A DNA stretch of 64,000 nucleotides from positions 62,001 through 126,000 of the forward strand of contig CAUUFZ010000001.1 in NCBI GenBank assembly GCA_963544575.1, written 5' to 3'. Positions within the stretch are counted from its first letter, which is position 1. The number at the start of each line of letters is the position of its first letter. This document shows positions 8,251 through 16,107 of this stretch, one piece after another. This DNA is from Nanosyncoccus sp963544575. Lineage in GTDB: Bacteria > Patescibacteriota > Saccharimonadia > Saccharimonadales > Saccharimonadaceae. The position numbers were made by a program, and so were the translations under genes. Under the pieces are notes generated by a model. It worked only from the letters and a program-made list of their open reading frames with translations. It was not told the DNA's origin and did no database searches.

Positions 8251-8720
8251 CGGTGCATCAAAGAATGGGTAATCGCGGCCGCCAAAGCATCTGCCGCATC
8301 ATCTGGTTTGGGTACACTAGTTAAATCCAGGTGCAATTTTACCATCTCCTGCATCTGTTTTTTATCGGCTGAACCGTAGCCGGTCATCGTCTTTTTGATT
8401 TCATTTGGTGTGTATTCGAAGGTTGGTAGTTCATGCTGCTTGCAAACCAAAAGCACCACCCCTCTGGCCTCTGCCACCGAAATACCCGTCGTTATATTTT
8501 TGGTGAAGAAAAGCTTTTCGATACTCACACAATCCGGTTTGTTTAATTTAATAATCTCATGCATCGACTCATAAATATCGAGTAGGCGTTCTGAAAGTGG
8601 AGTGTGGGGCGGCGTGGCGATTACGCCGTTATCGATCATTTTGGCGCGACCAGTTTGTTTTACTTCGATCACGCCAAAACCACAAATTCCTGTGCCCGGG
8701 TCAATTCCTAAAATTCTCAT
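8244..8720 (-). CDS. ruvC: Holliday junction endonuclease RuvC
   Basis: The 158-aa nuclease cuts Holliday junctions during recombinational repair with RuvA and RuvB. The catalytic acidic residues are visible: Asp in ILGIDPGTG at the N-terminus, Glu in SIEKLFF, and the pair in DDAADALAAAI near the C-terminus. It lies 6 bp downstream of radA on the same strand and has an AGGATTAG site before the ATG, so both form one operon. ruvB and ruvA are also in this window but separated from it. Confidence 0.96.
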   Translation of the reverse strand: MRILGIDPGTGICGFGVIEVKQTGRAKMIDNGVIATPPHTPLSERLLDIYESMHEIIKLNKPDCVSIEKLFFTKNITTGISVAEARGVVLLVCKQHELPTFEYTPNEIKKTMTGYGSADKKQMQEMVKLHLDLTSVPKPDDAADALAAAITHSLMHRF

Positions 8721-8726
8721 CTAATC

Positions 8727-10085
8727 CTATTCGTTCACATATTTAATTAAAGTAGTGCGCAAATCTTTGACTGGGATCACGAACTTATCATGAATTGTCG
8801 CGGGCGCAATTGCATGCTTAAAGCCCAATTTTTTTGCTTCACCGATTCTTTGGTCTGGTCGAAAAGCCGAGCGGATTTCTCCACCCAGACCCACCTCGCC
8901 GAACACTACATATTCTTCACTGAGCTTGCGTCCTGCCGCCGCCGAAGCAATCGCAAGGCATACTGCGAGGTCTGCAGCCGAATCTTTGATCTTAATCCCG
9001 CCCACCACGTTTAGGAAAATATCTTTATCATCTAGTTTTAATTTTGTGCGTTGTTCAATCACTGCGATTAATAAGTTCAAACGATTCAAGTCAAATCCCG
9101 AAGCCGCACGTTTTGGGTAGCCAAAATTTGTAGTCGAAACCAAAGCCTGAATTTCTACCAGCAGCGGCCTAGTGCCCTCTAAAGTCGCTAAAATAATCGA
9201 ACCATCCGTGTTTTGCCTCTCTGCTAGTAGGGCTGCCGAAGGATTTTGTACTTCCTGCAAACCCTTTTCCGTCATCTCAAAAATCGCCGCTTCACTAGTC
9301 GAGCCGAAACGGTTTTTAACTGCTCGAATAGTCTTAAATCCGCCATAGCGATCACCTTCGAAATTCAGCACTACGTCTACCAAGTGTTCTAAAACTTTCG
9401 GTCCCGCCAAGGTCCCTTCCTTCGTCACGTGTCCCACGATAATCACCGCCGTGTCGGTCTTTTTTGCGGCCTGAATTATTAGATTACCCGCATTGGTAAT
9501 TTGTGAAACCGTTCCCGGCGCCGAAGAAATTTCGTTAATTGCTAGAGTCTGAATCGAATCGACAATCACTAATTCGAATTCGCCGTCCGAAATCGTCTTC
9601 GCGATGTCATTGCCCGAAGTCGAAGCCGCAAAGCTTAAAGTTTCTGAATTTGCTCCTAATCTCACCGCTCGCATTTTCACCTGGCCAGCTGATTCCTCGC
9701 CAGAAACATAGAGCACCTTATGGCCATTAGCAATCTTCGCACAAATTTGCATTAAGATTGTCGATTTACCAATGCCTGGTTGCCCCGCAAAGAGAATTAC
9801 TGAGCCGCGCAAAATCCCACCACCCAGTACCTCATTTAGGGAATCAAACTCGGTTTTCAGCCGCTCTTTTTCATCCGAAGCGGCAATCTCTTTGATGCTG
9901 GAAAAACTCAAAGTTTTTCCGCTACTCTTGGCCTGTGCCAAAGCAAATTTACCCGCACTAGAACTATCCTCAACTACTAAATCCTCCACGATGGTATTCC
10001 ACGCATCGCAGTTATTACAGTGGCCAGCCCATTTACTATAACGCGCGCCACAGTTTTGACAGACATATTGTTTAGTAGCTTTCAT
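8727..10085 (-). CDS. radA: DNA repair protein RadA/Sms
   Basis: The 452-aa protein is a RecA-like helicase that processes recombination intermediates. It has the N-terminal C4 zinc finger (CQNCG...CNNC), Walker A GQPGIGKST, the RadA-specific KNRFGS motif and a C-terminal Lon-like domain (GGIKIKDSAADLAVCLAI). Its -10 box on the minus strand (10092-10097) ends 6 nt before the ATG, predicting a leaderless mRNA, and is divergent from the pilin gene. ruvC is downstream. Confidence 0.96.
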   Translation of the reverse strand: MKATKQYVCQNCGARYSKWAGHCNNCDAWNTIVEDLVVEDSSSAGKFALAQAKSSGKTLSFSSIKEIAASDEKERLKTEFDSLNEVLGGGILRGSVILFAGQPGIGKSTILMQICAKIANGHKVLYVSGEESAGQVKMRAVRLGANSETLSFAASTSGNDIAKTISDGEFELVIVDSIQTLAINEISSAPGTVSQITNAGNLIIQAAKKTDTAVIIVGHVTKEGTLAGPKVLEHLVDVVLNFEGDRYGGFKTIRAVKNRFGSTSEAAIFEMTEKGLQEVQNPSAALLAERQNTDGSIILATLEGTRPLLVEIQALVSTTNFGYPKRAASGFDLNRLNLLIAVIEQRTKLKLDDKDIFLNVVGGIKIKDSAADLAVCLAIASAAAGRKLSEEYVVFGEVGLGGEIRSAFRPDQRIGEAKKLGFKHAIAPATIHDKFVIPVKDLRTTLIKYVNE

Positions 10086-10091
10086 ATTGAA

Positions 10092-10135
10092 ATTATACCA
10101 ATCTCTCGGCGAAAACCCAAAATTCCATGTATAAT
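10092..10135. promoter_or_regulatory. Divergent radA / pilin promoters
   Basis: The minus-strand TATAAT (10092-10097) serves radA and the plus-strand TATAAT (10130-10135) serves the pilin gene. Each ends exactly 6 nt before its ATG. Confidence 0.75.
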
Positions 10136-10141
10136 GGGAGT

Positions 10142-10543
10142 ATGAATAAAACAGTCAAAAAATCTGGTTTCACTCTTATTGAACTCGTGGTGGTTTTAGT
10201 TTTTGTTTCCATCGCCCTGGTTCTTTTCTTCTTACAGAAGCAAAATCTCGATGCCATGCACCGCGATGAGCAGCGCAAAGAGGCGATCAATGCCATGTAT
10301 TATGCCATCGAAGAAGGTTTTTATGCCAAGAATGGCTATTACCCAGAAACTATTACCGATGAGAACCTCACCGTCATGGACCCTAAATTATTTACCGACC
10401 CGAACGGTGTTTATATTAATGGTGAAGGTGGTTCACTTAATTACATTTCCGCTGATTGTAATAATGGTAAATGCCGGGAATACACGCTTCGCGCCAGATT
10501 AGAAAAAGAAGACGACTACATCAAGAAAAATCGCCATAACTAA
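10142..10543 (+). CDS. Type IV pilin-like protein
   Basis: The 133-aa product has a class III signal peptide: short basic leader MNKTVKKSG, then FTLIELVVVL with the conserved Glu at +5, so a prepilin peptidase would cut between Gly9 and Phe10. The hydrophobic N-terminal helix is followed by a small globular domain with a C-terminal cysteine pair (DCNNGKC). It would be a (pseudo)pilin of the type IV pili used by Saccharibacteria for surface motility or host contact, or a DNA-uptake pseudopilin. No other pilus gene is nearby. The start is placed at 10142 because the ATG at 10127 lies upstream of the -10 box. Confidence 0.85.
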   Translation: MNKTVKKSGFTLIELVVVLVFVSIALVLFFLQKQNLDAMHRDEQRKEAINAMYYAIEEGFYAKNGYYPETITDENLTVMDPKLFTDPNGVYINGEGGSLNYISADCNNGKCREYTLRARLEKEDDYIKKNRHN

Positions 10544-10548
10544 ATTAA

Positions 10549-10701
10549 AGAACGCCGCATACCCAGTTCCGGAGACACTCAAGGGGGAGAATGTCGCATG
10601 CCTTTTATCGGACCGCTCAAGGGCGCTTGCCCGGGCTTATGTCCTCAAAAGGCAAGACGACATTCTCTTCTAAAAAAGAAGCACAAACGGCTTCTTTTTT
10701 T
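10549..10701 (+). ncRNA. Candidate structured RNA downstream of the pilin gene, with terminator
   Basis: Right after the pilin stop come two imperfect 35-nt modules (10549-10584 and 10588-10622) sharing AGAAYGYCGCATRCC and CTCAAGG. The second starts a long hairpin: GAGAATGTCG (10587-10596) with CGACATTCTC (10658-10667), TGCCTTTT (10599-10606) with AAAAGGCA (10647-10654), then GGAC/GTCC and GGGC/GCCC. An intrinsic terminator (10672-10701, stem AAAAAAGAAGC) follows. No promoter is seen between the gene and this element, so it may be a 3' UTR or a processed RNA. I do not recognise it as SRP, 6S, tmRNA or RNase P RNA. Confidence 0.6.
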
Positions 10702-10735
10702 CTAATCTGACTTCTATATAATCCTGCTGAACAAA

Positions 10736-10826
10736 AAAGCTGGAAGAGTATTTGTTATTTTGAAAACCATAAGCTTGGCCGAGCGGCCTAGAGCGTGTTT
10801 TCAAAAAATAAATACTTTCCAGCTTT
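10736..10826 (-). ncRNA. Long hairpin downstream of rubrerythrin (terminator or small RNA)
   Basis: AAAGCTGGAA plus AGTATTT (10736-10753) pairs with AAATACT plus TTCCAGCTTT (10810-10826), 17 bp with one bulged G. Inside are TTGAAAAC/GTTTTCAA (8 bp) and GGCC-GAGC-GGCC. On the minus strand the hairpin ends in AGCTTTTTTG and can terminate rbr. On the plus strand a TATATAAT box at 10715-10721 could start an RNA. The tip resembles a class II tRNA D-arm. Confidence 0.5.
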
Positions 10827-10833
10827 CCGTTAC

Positions 10834-11391
10834 TTAGTAATTAATTGCACGCAACTCAAAGTAGGCTTTTGGATGTGCACATACTGGGCAAACCTCAGGT
10901 GCTTCATTACCGACAAAGGTATAACCACAGTTACGACACTTCCAGACGGTGACTTTTTCAGACTTAAAGACCACATCGTCGTCGATATTCTTGATCAATT
11001 TACGGTAGCGTTCTTCGTGTTCTTTTTCAATTGCGCCGACGCCATCAAACTTATCGGCGATTTCATCAAAACCTTCTTCGCGTGCGATACGAGCGAACTC
11101 TTTGTACATATCAGTCCATTCGTAATCTTCACCAGCAGCCGCGATTTCGAGGTTGGTTCTGGTGTCAGCTACGGCGCCATCATTAAGGTATTTGTACCAA
11201 AGTTTGGCGTGTTCTTTTTCATTGTCAGAAGTTTCGGTGAAAATTTCTGCAATTTGCTCGTAACCATCCTTTTTGGCACGAGAAGCAAAGAACTGGTATT
11301 TTACGCGAGCTTGCGATTCTCCAGCGAAAGCGGTTTTTAGATTATCATAGGTCTTACTATTTTTAAAATTGGATTTATCAATATCGGACAT
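10834..11391 (-). CDS. rbr: Rubrerythrin
   Basis: The 185-aa non-heme diiron protein reduces hydrogen peroxide and protects anaerobic or microaerophilic cells. The N-terminal ferritin-like four-helix domain carries the iron ligands in AFAGESQARVKY and EKEHAKLW, with a second set in REEGFDEIADKFDGVGAIEKEHEE as visible segments. The C-terminal rubredoxin-like domain has two CxxC pairs (CRNC and CPVC). An AAGGAG site precedes the ATG and a TATAAT on the minus strand lies at 11419-11424. It is divergent from ruvB. Confidence 0.95.
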   Translation of the reverse strand: MSDIDKSNFKNSKTYDNLKTAFAGESQARVKYQFFASRAKKDGYEQIAEIFTETSDNEKEHAKLWYKYLNDGAVADTRTNLEIAAAGEDYEWTDMYKEFARIAREEGFDEIADKFDGVGAIEKEHEERYRKLIKNIDDDVVFKSEKVTVWKCRNCGYTFVGNEAPEVCPVCAHPKAYFELRAINY

Positions 11392-11410
11392 TTAACTCCT
11401 TTCTTAATGG

Positions 11411-11424
11411 TATAATCTATTATA
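11411..11424. promoter_or_regulatory. Back-to-back ruvB and rbr promoters
   Basis: A plus-strand TATAAT at 11411-11416 serves ruvB and a minus-strand TATAAT at 11419-11424 serves rbr. Being so close, the two promoters are likely to compete. Confidence 0.55.
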
Positions 11425-11451
11425 ACGCATTTAAGCAAAAGACGGAGGATT

Positions 11452-12468
11452 ATGGCAATCGAGCGAGTTATCGACAATATATCGCACGAGGAGGATCAGG
11501 AAGAGCAAGCAGTAGAAGTCAGTCTTCGCCCAACCAATTTTGCCGAGTATATCGGCCAGGAACGCTTGAAAAAGAATCTCAAGATCGCTATCGCAGCGGT
11601 GAAAAAACGTAATGACGGGACTACTTTGGACCACGTCCTACTTTATGGTCCACCAGGTCTCGGTAAAACCACCATGGCGAATGTCATCGCCCACGAACTT
11701 GGTTCCAATCTGCGCGTCACCTCTGGTCCGGCTATCGAACGCGCTGGCGATCTTGCCTCTATTCTTACTAATCTCCAAAACGGTGATGTGCTATTTATCG
11801 ATGAGATTCATCGTCTGCGTCGCGCCGTGGAGGAAATCCTTTATTCCGCTATGGAAGATTACAAACTCGATATCGTGATCGGCAAGGGTCCGGCTGCCCG
11901 TTCAGTGCGTCTCGATCTACCACACTTTACCGTAATCGGCGCCACCACTCGCACCGGTTCTTTGGCTGGGCCACTTCGCGACCGTTTCGGGATCACACAT
12001 CGTCTCGAATATTACAATGAATCAGAAATCGGTCAAATTATTGCTCGCACCGCCAGTATTCTCGGCACGGAAATTTCCGAAGAAGCCACTGCTACCTTGG
12101 CTGCCCGCTCTCGTCTTACCCCACGTATTGCCAACCGCCTCATGAAACGCGTACGGGATTTTGCTGACGTCCATGGTGATGGTTCGGTCGACCTGAATAT
12201 TGCCACGCAGGCTCTCGGTCTCATGGAAATTGACTCTCTTGGCCTTGATCCGGCTGACCGTAATATGTTGCAGTTAATGCTCGATAATTATGGTAATCGC
12301 CCCGTTGGTCTCACTACCATTGCTGCCCTAACCGGTGATGAAGCCACTACAATTGAAGACTATTACGAACCATTTTTGATTCAACTTGGCTTCATTGAGA
12401 AGACTCCACGTGGTCGTATCGTCACCGAAAAAGCCAAGCGTCACCTTGCTTCTCTAGAGGCGATATGA
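11452..12468 (+). CDS. ruvB: Holliday junction branch migration helicase RuvB
   Basis: The 338-aa AAA+ motor drives branch migration on RuvA-bound junctions. It has SLRPTNFAEYIGQE at the N-terminus, Walker A GPPGLGKTT, Walker B LFIDEIHRL, the sensor GATTRTGSLAGPLRDRFG and the C-terminal winged helix. A GGAGG site sits just before the ATG. Its stop overlaps the ATG of the broken gene at 12465 (ATGA). Confidence 0.97.
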   Translation: MAIERVIDNISHEEDQEEQAVEVSLRPTNFAEYIGQERLKKNLKIAIAAVKKRNDGTTLDHVLLYGPPGLGKTTMANVIAHELGSNLRVTSGPAIERAGDLASILTNLQNGDVLFIDEIHRLRRAVEEILYSAMEDYKLDIVIGKGPAARSVRLDLPHFTVIGATTRTGSLAGPLRDRFGITHRLEYYNESEIGQIIARTASILGTEISEEATATLAARSRLTPRIANRLMKRVRDFADVHGDGSVDLNIATQALGLMEIDSLGLDPADRNMLQLMLDNYGNRPVGLTTIAALTGDEATTIEDYYEPFLIQLGFIEKTPRGRIVTEKAKRHLASLEAI

Positions 12469-12948
12469 AACTGCTTCAGCCCGATATTTGCCGAAACTTC
12501 TACCGCTGCGAGCAAGTCCGTAGAGGTGTCAAATATAACATGATCATGAAAGCCCGATTCGCGATGGTTGAAGCTGGGCTAAAGGCAAAAGGTTATTCGA
12601 ATGTGATCAGGCATTATTGCTGACAAGTTCGGCGTAGAAGCCATCAAAGATACTTATAAGAGAGCGAAAAAAGAATGGAGTGATGACCGGATTTATGGCG
12701 CCGAACTCTCTATGGTACTTAACCATAAATGCTGGCAACACTACAACGACGGAAACATCATTTTGAACAAACTTTATTCAGAGTTATGGGGCGAGTTTCA
12801 CGATTTTATGCTTGATAACTGGAAAGGAGAGGATTTTGCAGTATTATCTGCGAATTACGGATTAGCCTCTATGCCCAATCATCCCAAGAACTGTCGTCCC
12901 ACCCATCCACAGAAAAATCCTCAAAGCCATTTTTCTCATTCGTGTTAG
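12465..12948 (+). pseudogene. Frameshifted small gene of unknown function, coupled to ruvB
   Basis: The ATG overlaps the ruvB stop (ATGA). The first frame runs 52 codons (MKLLQPDICRNFYRC...) to a TGA at 12621. A second frame, shifted by one base near 12609-12613, continues with GIIADKFGVEAIKDTY and stays open to 12948. Removing one base near 12610 joins the two as ...GYSNVI-GIIADKFG..., a smooth helical, charged protein of up to about 160 residues. The last 80 bp overlap the 789-aa gene on the other strand, so the original end is uncertain. No family is recognised. A sequencing error is possible but no homopolymer lies at the break. Confidence 0.55.
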
Positions 12949-15238
12949 TATCAGGCTTGTTTTCTGCCATTGTTGCCGAAACTATTTTATCTATTTCCTC
13001 GTCAGGCTTTTCTAAAATAGAGGCTTCTATTGGCAGCCCGCCATTCCTACATTTAATAATTTTACGTTCGAGTTTGAATGATTGTTGTATTAACAATCTC
13101 GGAGTCGGTTTTATCTCATTTTCCTGACAAAGACTCGCCACCCTTTCAAGTTCATATGGTTGAATAAGCACGAGTTCTTCACTTGGTATTACTCCGACAC
13201 TCTTGCATACTTCAATAGCTTTCTTCAACTCATTCGGACCACGCTTAGTCAGCAACTCGTCCGTCAAACCTAAGCCATTTTCTTCACAGATTGCTATACA
13301 ATCTTTAGCCCTCCTGAAACCGTAAGAAACATTTTTAGACTGGTCGTTAATTGTAATGCCATAAATCTCATTTCCGTATTTTTCAAGGTTGGCAGTTATA
13401 TCAGGGTTAGCGTGTTCTAACTTTGCCATAAAGGTATCTGAAACTATGCCTTTTTTGGCATTTAAAACCATCAGTTTATCAAATAGTGTCTGTCGTTCAG
13501 TGGAGGGTGCATTAGCGAATTGTTCGGTAATAAAATCCTCCATAACGTTTTTTTTATTTATTTCGTCTGGAAAATATCTAGACACAAGTTCACTCGGTCC
13601 ACTTCGTAATTGCTTTATCGCATTGTTTGAATAAGATTGAACAATCGCAACTGCCTCATCTAAAGCCCAGTTTTGCCTTAATTCTTCTCTCATCGAATCA
13701 ACTTTTGCTCGCTCGTGAGCCAGAACTTGCTCCATGTCGATCACGACAACGGGTATATTAAAGTCGCGAGCCGCCTTTTTAGTTTCCTCATATTGTGCGT
13801 CTTCTCTATAATCATCACTAGTTTTCACATAAATAGCATAACTTGGTTGCCTACGTCGTTCCTTGCCATTTTCATCTTTATAAAATCTAGACATTACAGT
13901 TTCAGTATGGATAGCTCGGCTACTATCGTCCATAATGTCATCGAATGCCATAAAACGTTGCCCGCAACCATCAAAAGTGGTTGGGCTAATATCTCTAAAA
14001 TCATCATAACTGCTCGTGTCTAATGTACGTTTTCTTCTGTGAATTGTAGCATCATCGCCCATGGCATTTTCAACAATCGCGTCATCATCTAAATCAGAAA
14101 AGCCATAGGTTATAGTTGGCGAATTTTCCGAAGGCTCAGACAATCCATAGAAAAGCAGGTGGTTATTTGCGATGAGCGAAGTAGAAAAACTAGTATTAGC
14201 CCTAGAGGGTCTGTTCCAATTTCTTGAATAATTATCATCACCAGCTTGCCTAGGCCGTTCTGAAAAAGCCCCATCTGAACGCACCACCATCTTGAAGTCA
14301 GTTCCAGCACTTACAATTCTAACCCCGTCTTCCTCCACGAACTCCTTATCAGCTACATTAAATAAGTCTTGATTAAAGCTCTCAGCATACATACGTTGCG
14401 CTTCGATTTGGAAATCTGAATAATCTTGAGTACTTAAATTTGGTGCCGCAGCAAGCAAGCCTCTAAAATCTTCTGGATTTTCTGCAGATACAATTTGTTT
14501 TAAATTGCTCAAAAAGTTTTTCATGTCGCCATATTCTTGCGCTTTGACATCTTCCACTCTATATGCGTACTTCTGCACTAAGATCTTAGATTCGTCTAAT
14601 GACAAGTTGAACTTCTTCAAAAGAGAAAAGTTCTGCCAGCCTTTTAAATCGCCTTGTTCCGCCGAAGCCGCAATTTTATTATCGATAATGCTATCTATAT
14701 TTTGTAGTTCCGATATATCAGTGATACCTAAATAATTATCTTTGTGAGCCATTACGCGACTGAGTGCAGATAAATTAACCTCTTTTGCGTTGCTAGCAGA
14801 TTCAACCAAAGCGGCAAATTTACCGTTCGTAAAATTATTAAGGACAGCGGTAAAATATGGTTTCCAGTTATCATTCCTATCAAAGCCATCTATCATTGAT
14901 AGAAATAACTCCTGCGATTGTTTCGGAATACTGCATAATTGCTCTTGTACTGGTCTTATAGCCGTAATATCGAGATTCTTTGTATCCAGTTTATCAAATA
15001 AACTACTTTCTACGTACTCTGGCAATAGTGTGTTCTCCACATCTTGATTAGCGGAACGTATCATTTCAAGGTTAGCTTCTTTTGTACTCGACGAATCGAC
15101 TCCAGTTTCAGCTTCGGCGTTATTGATGCCCGACATAAAAGCAGGAAACTTACCAGGATTAGCCCAAGAAGTTCCCTCAACCGGGAAGTCTTCACTCGTG
15201 TTCATATCCTCGTGACTTATTGTGTTAGGGTTATTCAT
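12869..15238 (-). CDS. Large accessory protein of unknown function with C-terminal helical repeats
   Basis: The 789-aa product has no signal peptide or membrane helix. The N-terminal 350 residues are mainly helical. A central region (about 440-515) has ETVMSRFYKDENGKERRRQ, then PSYAIYVKTSDD and NIPVVVIDMEQVLAHE; a similar pattern is, from memory, found in large uncharacterised Firmicutes proteins. Residues about 646-754 hold four 26-28-residue units of the form A...C...G..P..ELL...P.EL. The C-terminus is acidic and Trp-rich (GWDDSSWDDWA). The ATG at 15238 overlaps the Nudix stop by 8 bp and has a GAGAGG site, so it is translationally coupled to the Nudix gene. Likely horizontally acquired; function unknown. 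Confidence 0.75.
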   Translation of the reverse strand: MNNPNTISHEDMNTSEDFPVEGTSWANPGKFPAFMSGINNAEAETGVDSSSTKEANLEMIRSANQDVENTLLPEYVESSLFDKLDTKNLDITAIRPVQEQLCSIPKQSQELFLSMIDGFDRNDNWKPYFTAVLNNFTNGKFAALVESASNAKEVNLSALSRVMAHKDNYLGITDISELQNIDSIIDNKIAASAEQGDLKGWQNFSLLKKFNLSLDESKILVQKYAYRVEDVKAQEYGDMKNFLSNLKQIVSAENPEDFRGLLAAAPNLSTQDYSDFQIEAQRMYAESFNQDLFNVADKEFVEEDGVRIVSAGTDFKMVVRSDGAFSERPRQAGDDNYSRNWNRPSRANTSFSTSLIANNHLLFYGLSEPSENSPTITYGFSDLDDDAIVENAMGDDATIHRRKRTLDTSSYDDFRDISPTTFDGCGQRFMAFDDIMDDSSRAIHTETVMSRFYKDENGKERRRQPSYAIYVKTSDDYREDAQYEETKKAARDFNIPVVVIDMEQVLAHERAKVDSMREELRQNWALDEAVAIVQSYSNNAIKQLRSGPSELVSRYFPDEINKKNVMEDFITEQFANAPSTERQTLFDKLMVLNAKKGIVSDTFMAKLEHANPDITANLEKYGNEIYGITINDQSKNVSYGFRRAKDCIAICEENGLGLTDELLTKRGPNELKKAIEVCKSVGVIPSEELVLIQPYELERVASLCQENEIKPTPRLLIQQSFKLERKIIKCRNGGLPIEASILEKPDEEIDKIVSATMAENKPDTNTNEKNGFEDFSVDGWDDSSWDDWA

Positions 15239-15830
15239 TGCCAACCTCTCGCCTTATTAACGATTTTATAAGGATTAAATCTCGGCGATTTGAGAAATTA
15301 CCACTATAACTTGCTATTTTACCCTCAGCATTACTGAATATACTTAATGCTTCGTCTACTTTAATCCATGATGGCTCAAAACCTTCCGCAATCTCATCGT
15401 CAGTATAATCGGTTCCAACTTCTTTTTCTATTTTTGCGACAAAAGCAAAGGTAATGCTTTTCTTCCAGTTGTGTATGTTGTAAACACTCTCTCTATTCTC
15501 ACAAAAATATCCTAAAGGTTCTATCTCTCTAATTTCAAAACCAGTTTCTTCTCTAGTTTCTCGTCTTAGTGCCTGCTCTAAACTCTCATCGCCCTCTATG
15601 CCACCACCTGGTATCTGAATATAACCATACTTGGCAGACCTTATTACGCAAATTTTTCCGTTTTTATCAAATAGTAATATTCTAACATTATACCTAGCGC
15701 GGTCGAGCTTCTCAGCTAAATCAGAAAAACCAAAATCCGAATCTGAGATTTCACCAAGATTACTCCACTCTATACTTCGTTCATATTCATTCGCACCTGG
15801 CGGAAATGTTATTGTAGCACTCTGGCTCAT
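15231..15830 (-). CDS. Nudix hydrolase
   Basis: The 199-aa protein carries a full Nudix box GGGIEGDESLEQALRRETR-EETGF (pattern Gx5Ex7REUxEExGU), preceded by a beta strand SAKYGYIQIP. It should hydrolyse a nucleoside diphosphate linked to another group; the substrate cannot be read from sequence. It is the first gene of a two-gene operon with the 789-aa protein, starts after a TGAGG site, and is preceded by a leader of about 190 nt that folds into a branched RNA. The pairing with a large unknown protein suggests that the substrate, such as ADP-ribose or NAD, may relate to the partner's activity; that is inference. Confidence 0.9.
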   Translation of the reverse strand: MSQSATITFPPGANEYERSIEWSNLGEISDSDFGFSDLAEKLDRARYNVRILLFDKNGKICVIRSAKYGYIQIPGGGIEGDESLEQALRRETREETGFEIREIEPLGYFCENRESVYNIHNWKKSITFAFVAKIEKEVGTDYTDDEIAEGFEPSWIKVDEALSIFSNAEGKIASYSGNFSNRRDLILIKSLIRREVGNE

Positions 15831-15879
15831 ACTTTTACCTCACTTGTAGTCTTAACAATCATACGCCTATAACTAAGTG

Positions 15880-16018
15880 GAACACTCGCTATAGAGTGTT
15901 CTGAACTTCATTTTCTACAGCAAGCGGTTAGGCTGACTGGAGCGGGTACTCCATTCGGAGTCTAACTCTTTGCCTATCTCGTCAGGGATAGACTTGCTAT
16001 AGACTTGAAATTCAGAAC
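15880..16018 (-). ncRNA. Branched structured leader RNA of the Nudix operon (riboswitch-like candidate)
   Basis: Read on the minus strand, P1 pairs 16018-16006 with 15910-15898 (13 bp), P2 pairs 16002-15993 with 15924-15915 (10 bp), P3 is GTCTATC/GATAGGC around a CCTGACGA loop and P4 is GTTAG/CTAAC enclosing ACTCC-GAAT-GGAGT. P1, P2 and P3 each contain a G-U pair that would be an A-C mismatch on the plus strand, so the minus strand is the RNA. The P1 3' strand shares GAAC with an 8-bp hairpin (GAACACTC/GAGTGTTC, 15901-15880), giving two exclusive folds. Confidence 0.65.
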
Positions 16019-16024
16019 AATTTA

Positions 16025-16030
16025 ATTATA
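16025..16030 (-). promoter_or_regulatory. -10 box of the Nudix operon
   Basis: A minus-strand TATAAT ends 7 nt before the first base of P1 of the leader RNA, so transcription would start exactly at the 5' strand of the helix. Confidence 0.65.
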
Positions 16031-16077
16031 GTACAAAAAGTGCGTCCTCGCTTCTCTCTAGTCACCTGAAAATATGT

Positions 16078-16083
16078 TATAAT
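16078..16083 (+). promoter_or_regulatory. -10 box of the PH-domain gene
   Basis: TATAAT in the extended TATGTTATAAT form, 24 nt before the ATG at 16108; the short leader carries an AGGGAAG ribosome site. Confidence 0.6.
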
Positions 16084-16107
16084 ATAACTAATTTAACAGG
16101 GAAGCGT

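Noticed and set aside
10549..10701. SRP RNA, 6S RNA or tmRNA
   Set aside because: The conserved SRP tip (GGAA tetraloop with AGCAG), a 6S open-bubble layout and the tmRNA tRNA-like ends are all missing.
10770..10805. Partial tRNA-Ser or tRNA-Leu gene
   Set aside because: Only the D-arm pattern fits; no anticodon arm, T-arm or acceptor stem can be formed. The sequence is better explained by the long hairpin.
10795..11340. 181-codon ORF antisense to rubrerythrin
   Set aside because: No homology or ribosome site; it is the shadow of a well-supported gene.
15974..15991. CUGACGA as a hammerhead ribozyme core
   Set aside because: It sits in the loop of P3, and there is no matching GAAA strand and cleavage site in the right order.
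15880..16020. Retron-like ncRNA with terminal inverted repeats
   Set aside because: No reverse transcriptase lies nearby; the 789-aa protein lacks a YxDD motif.
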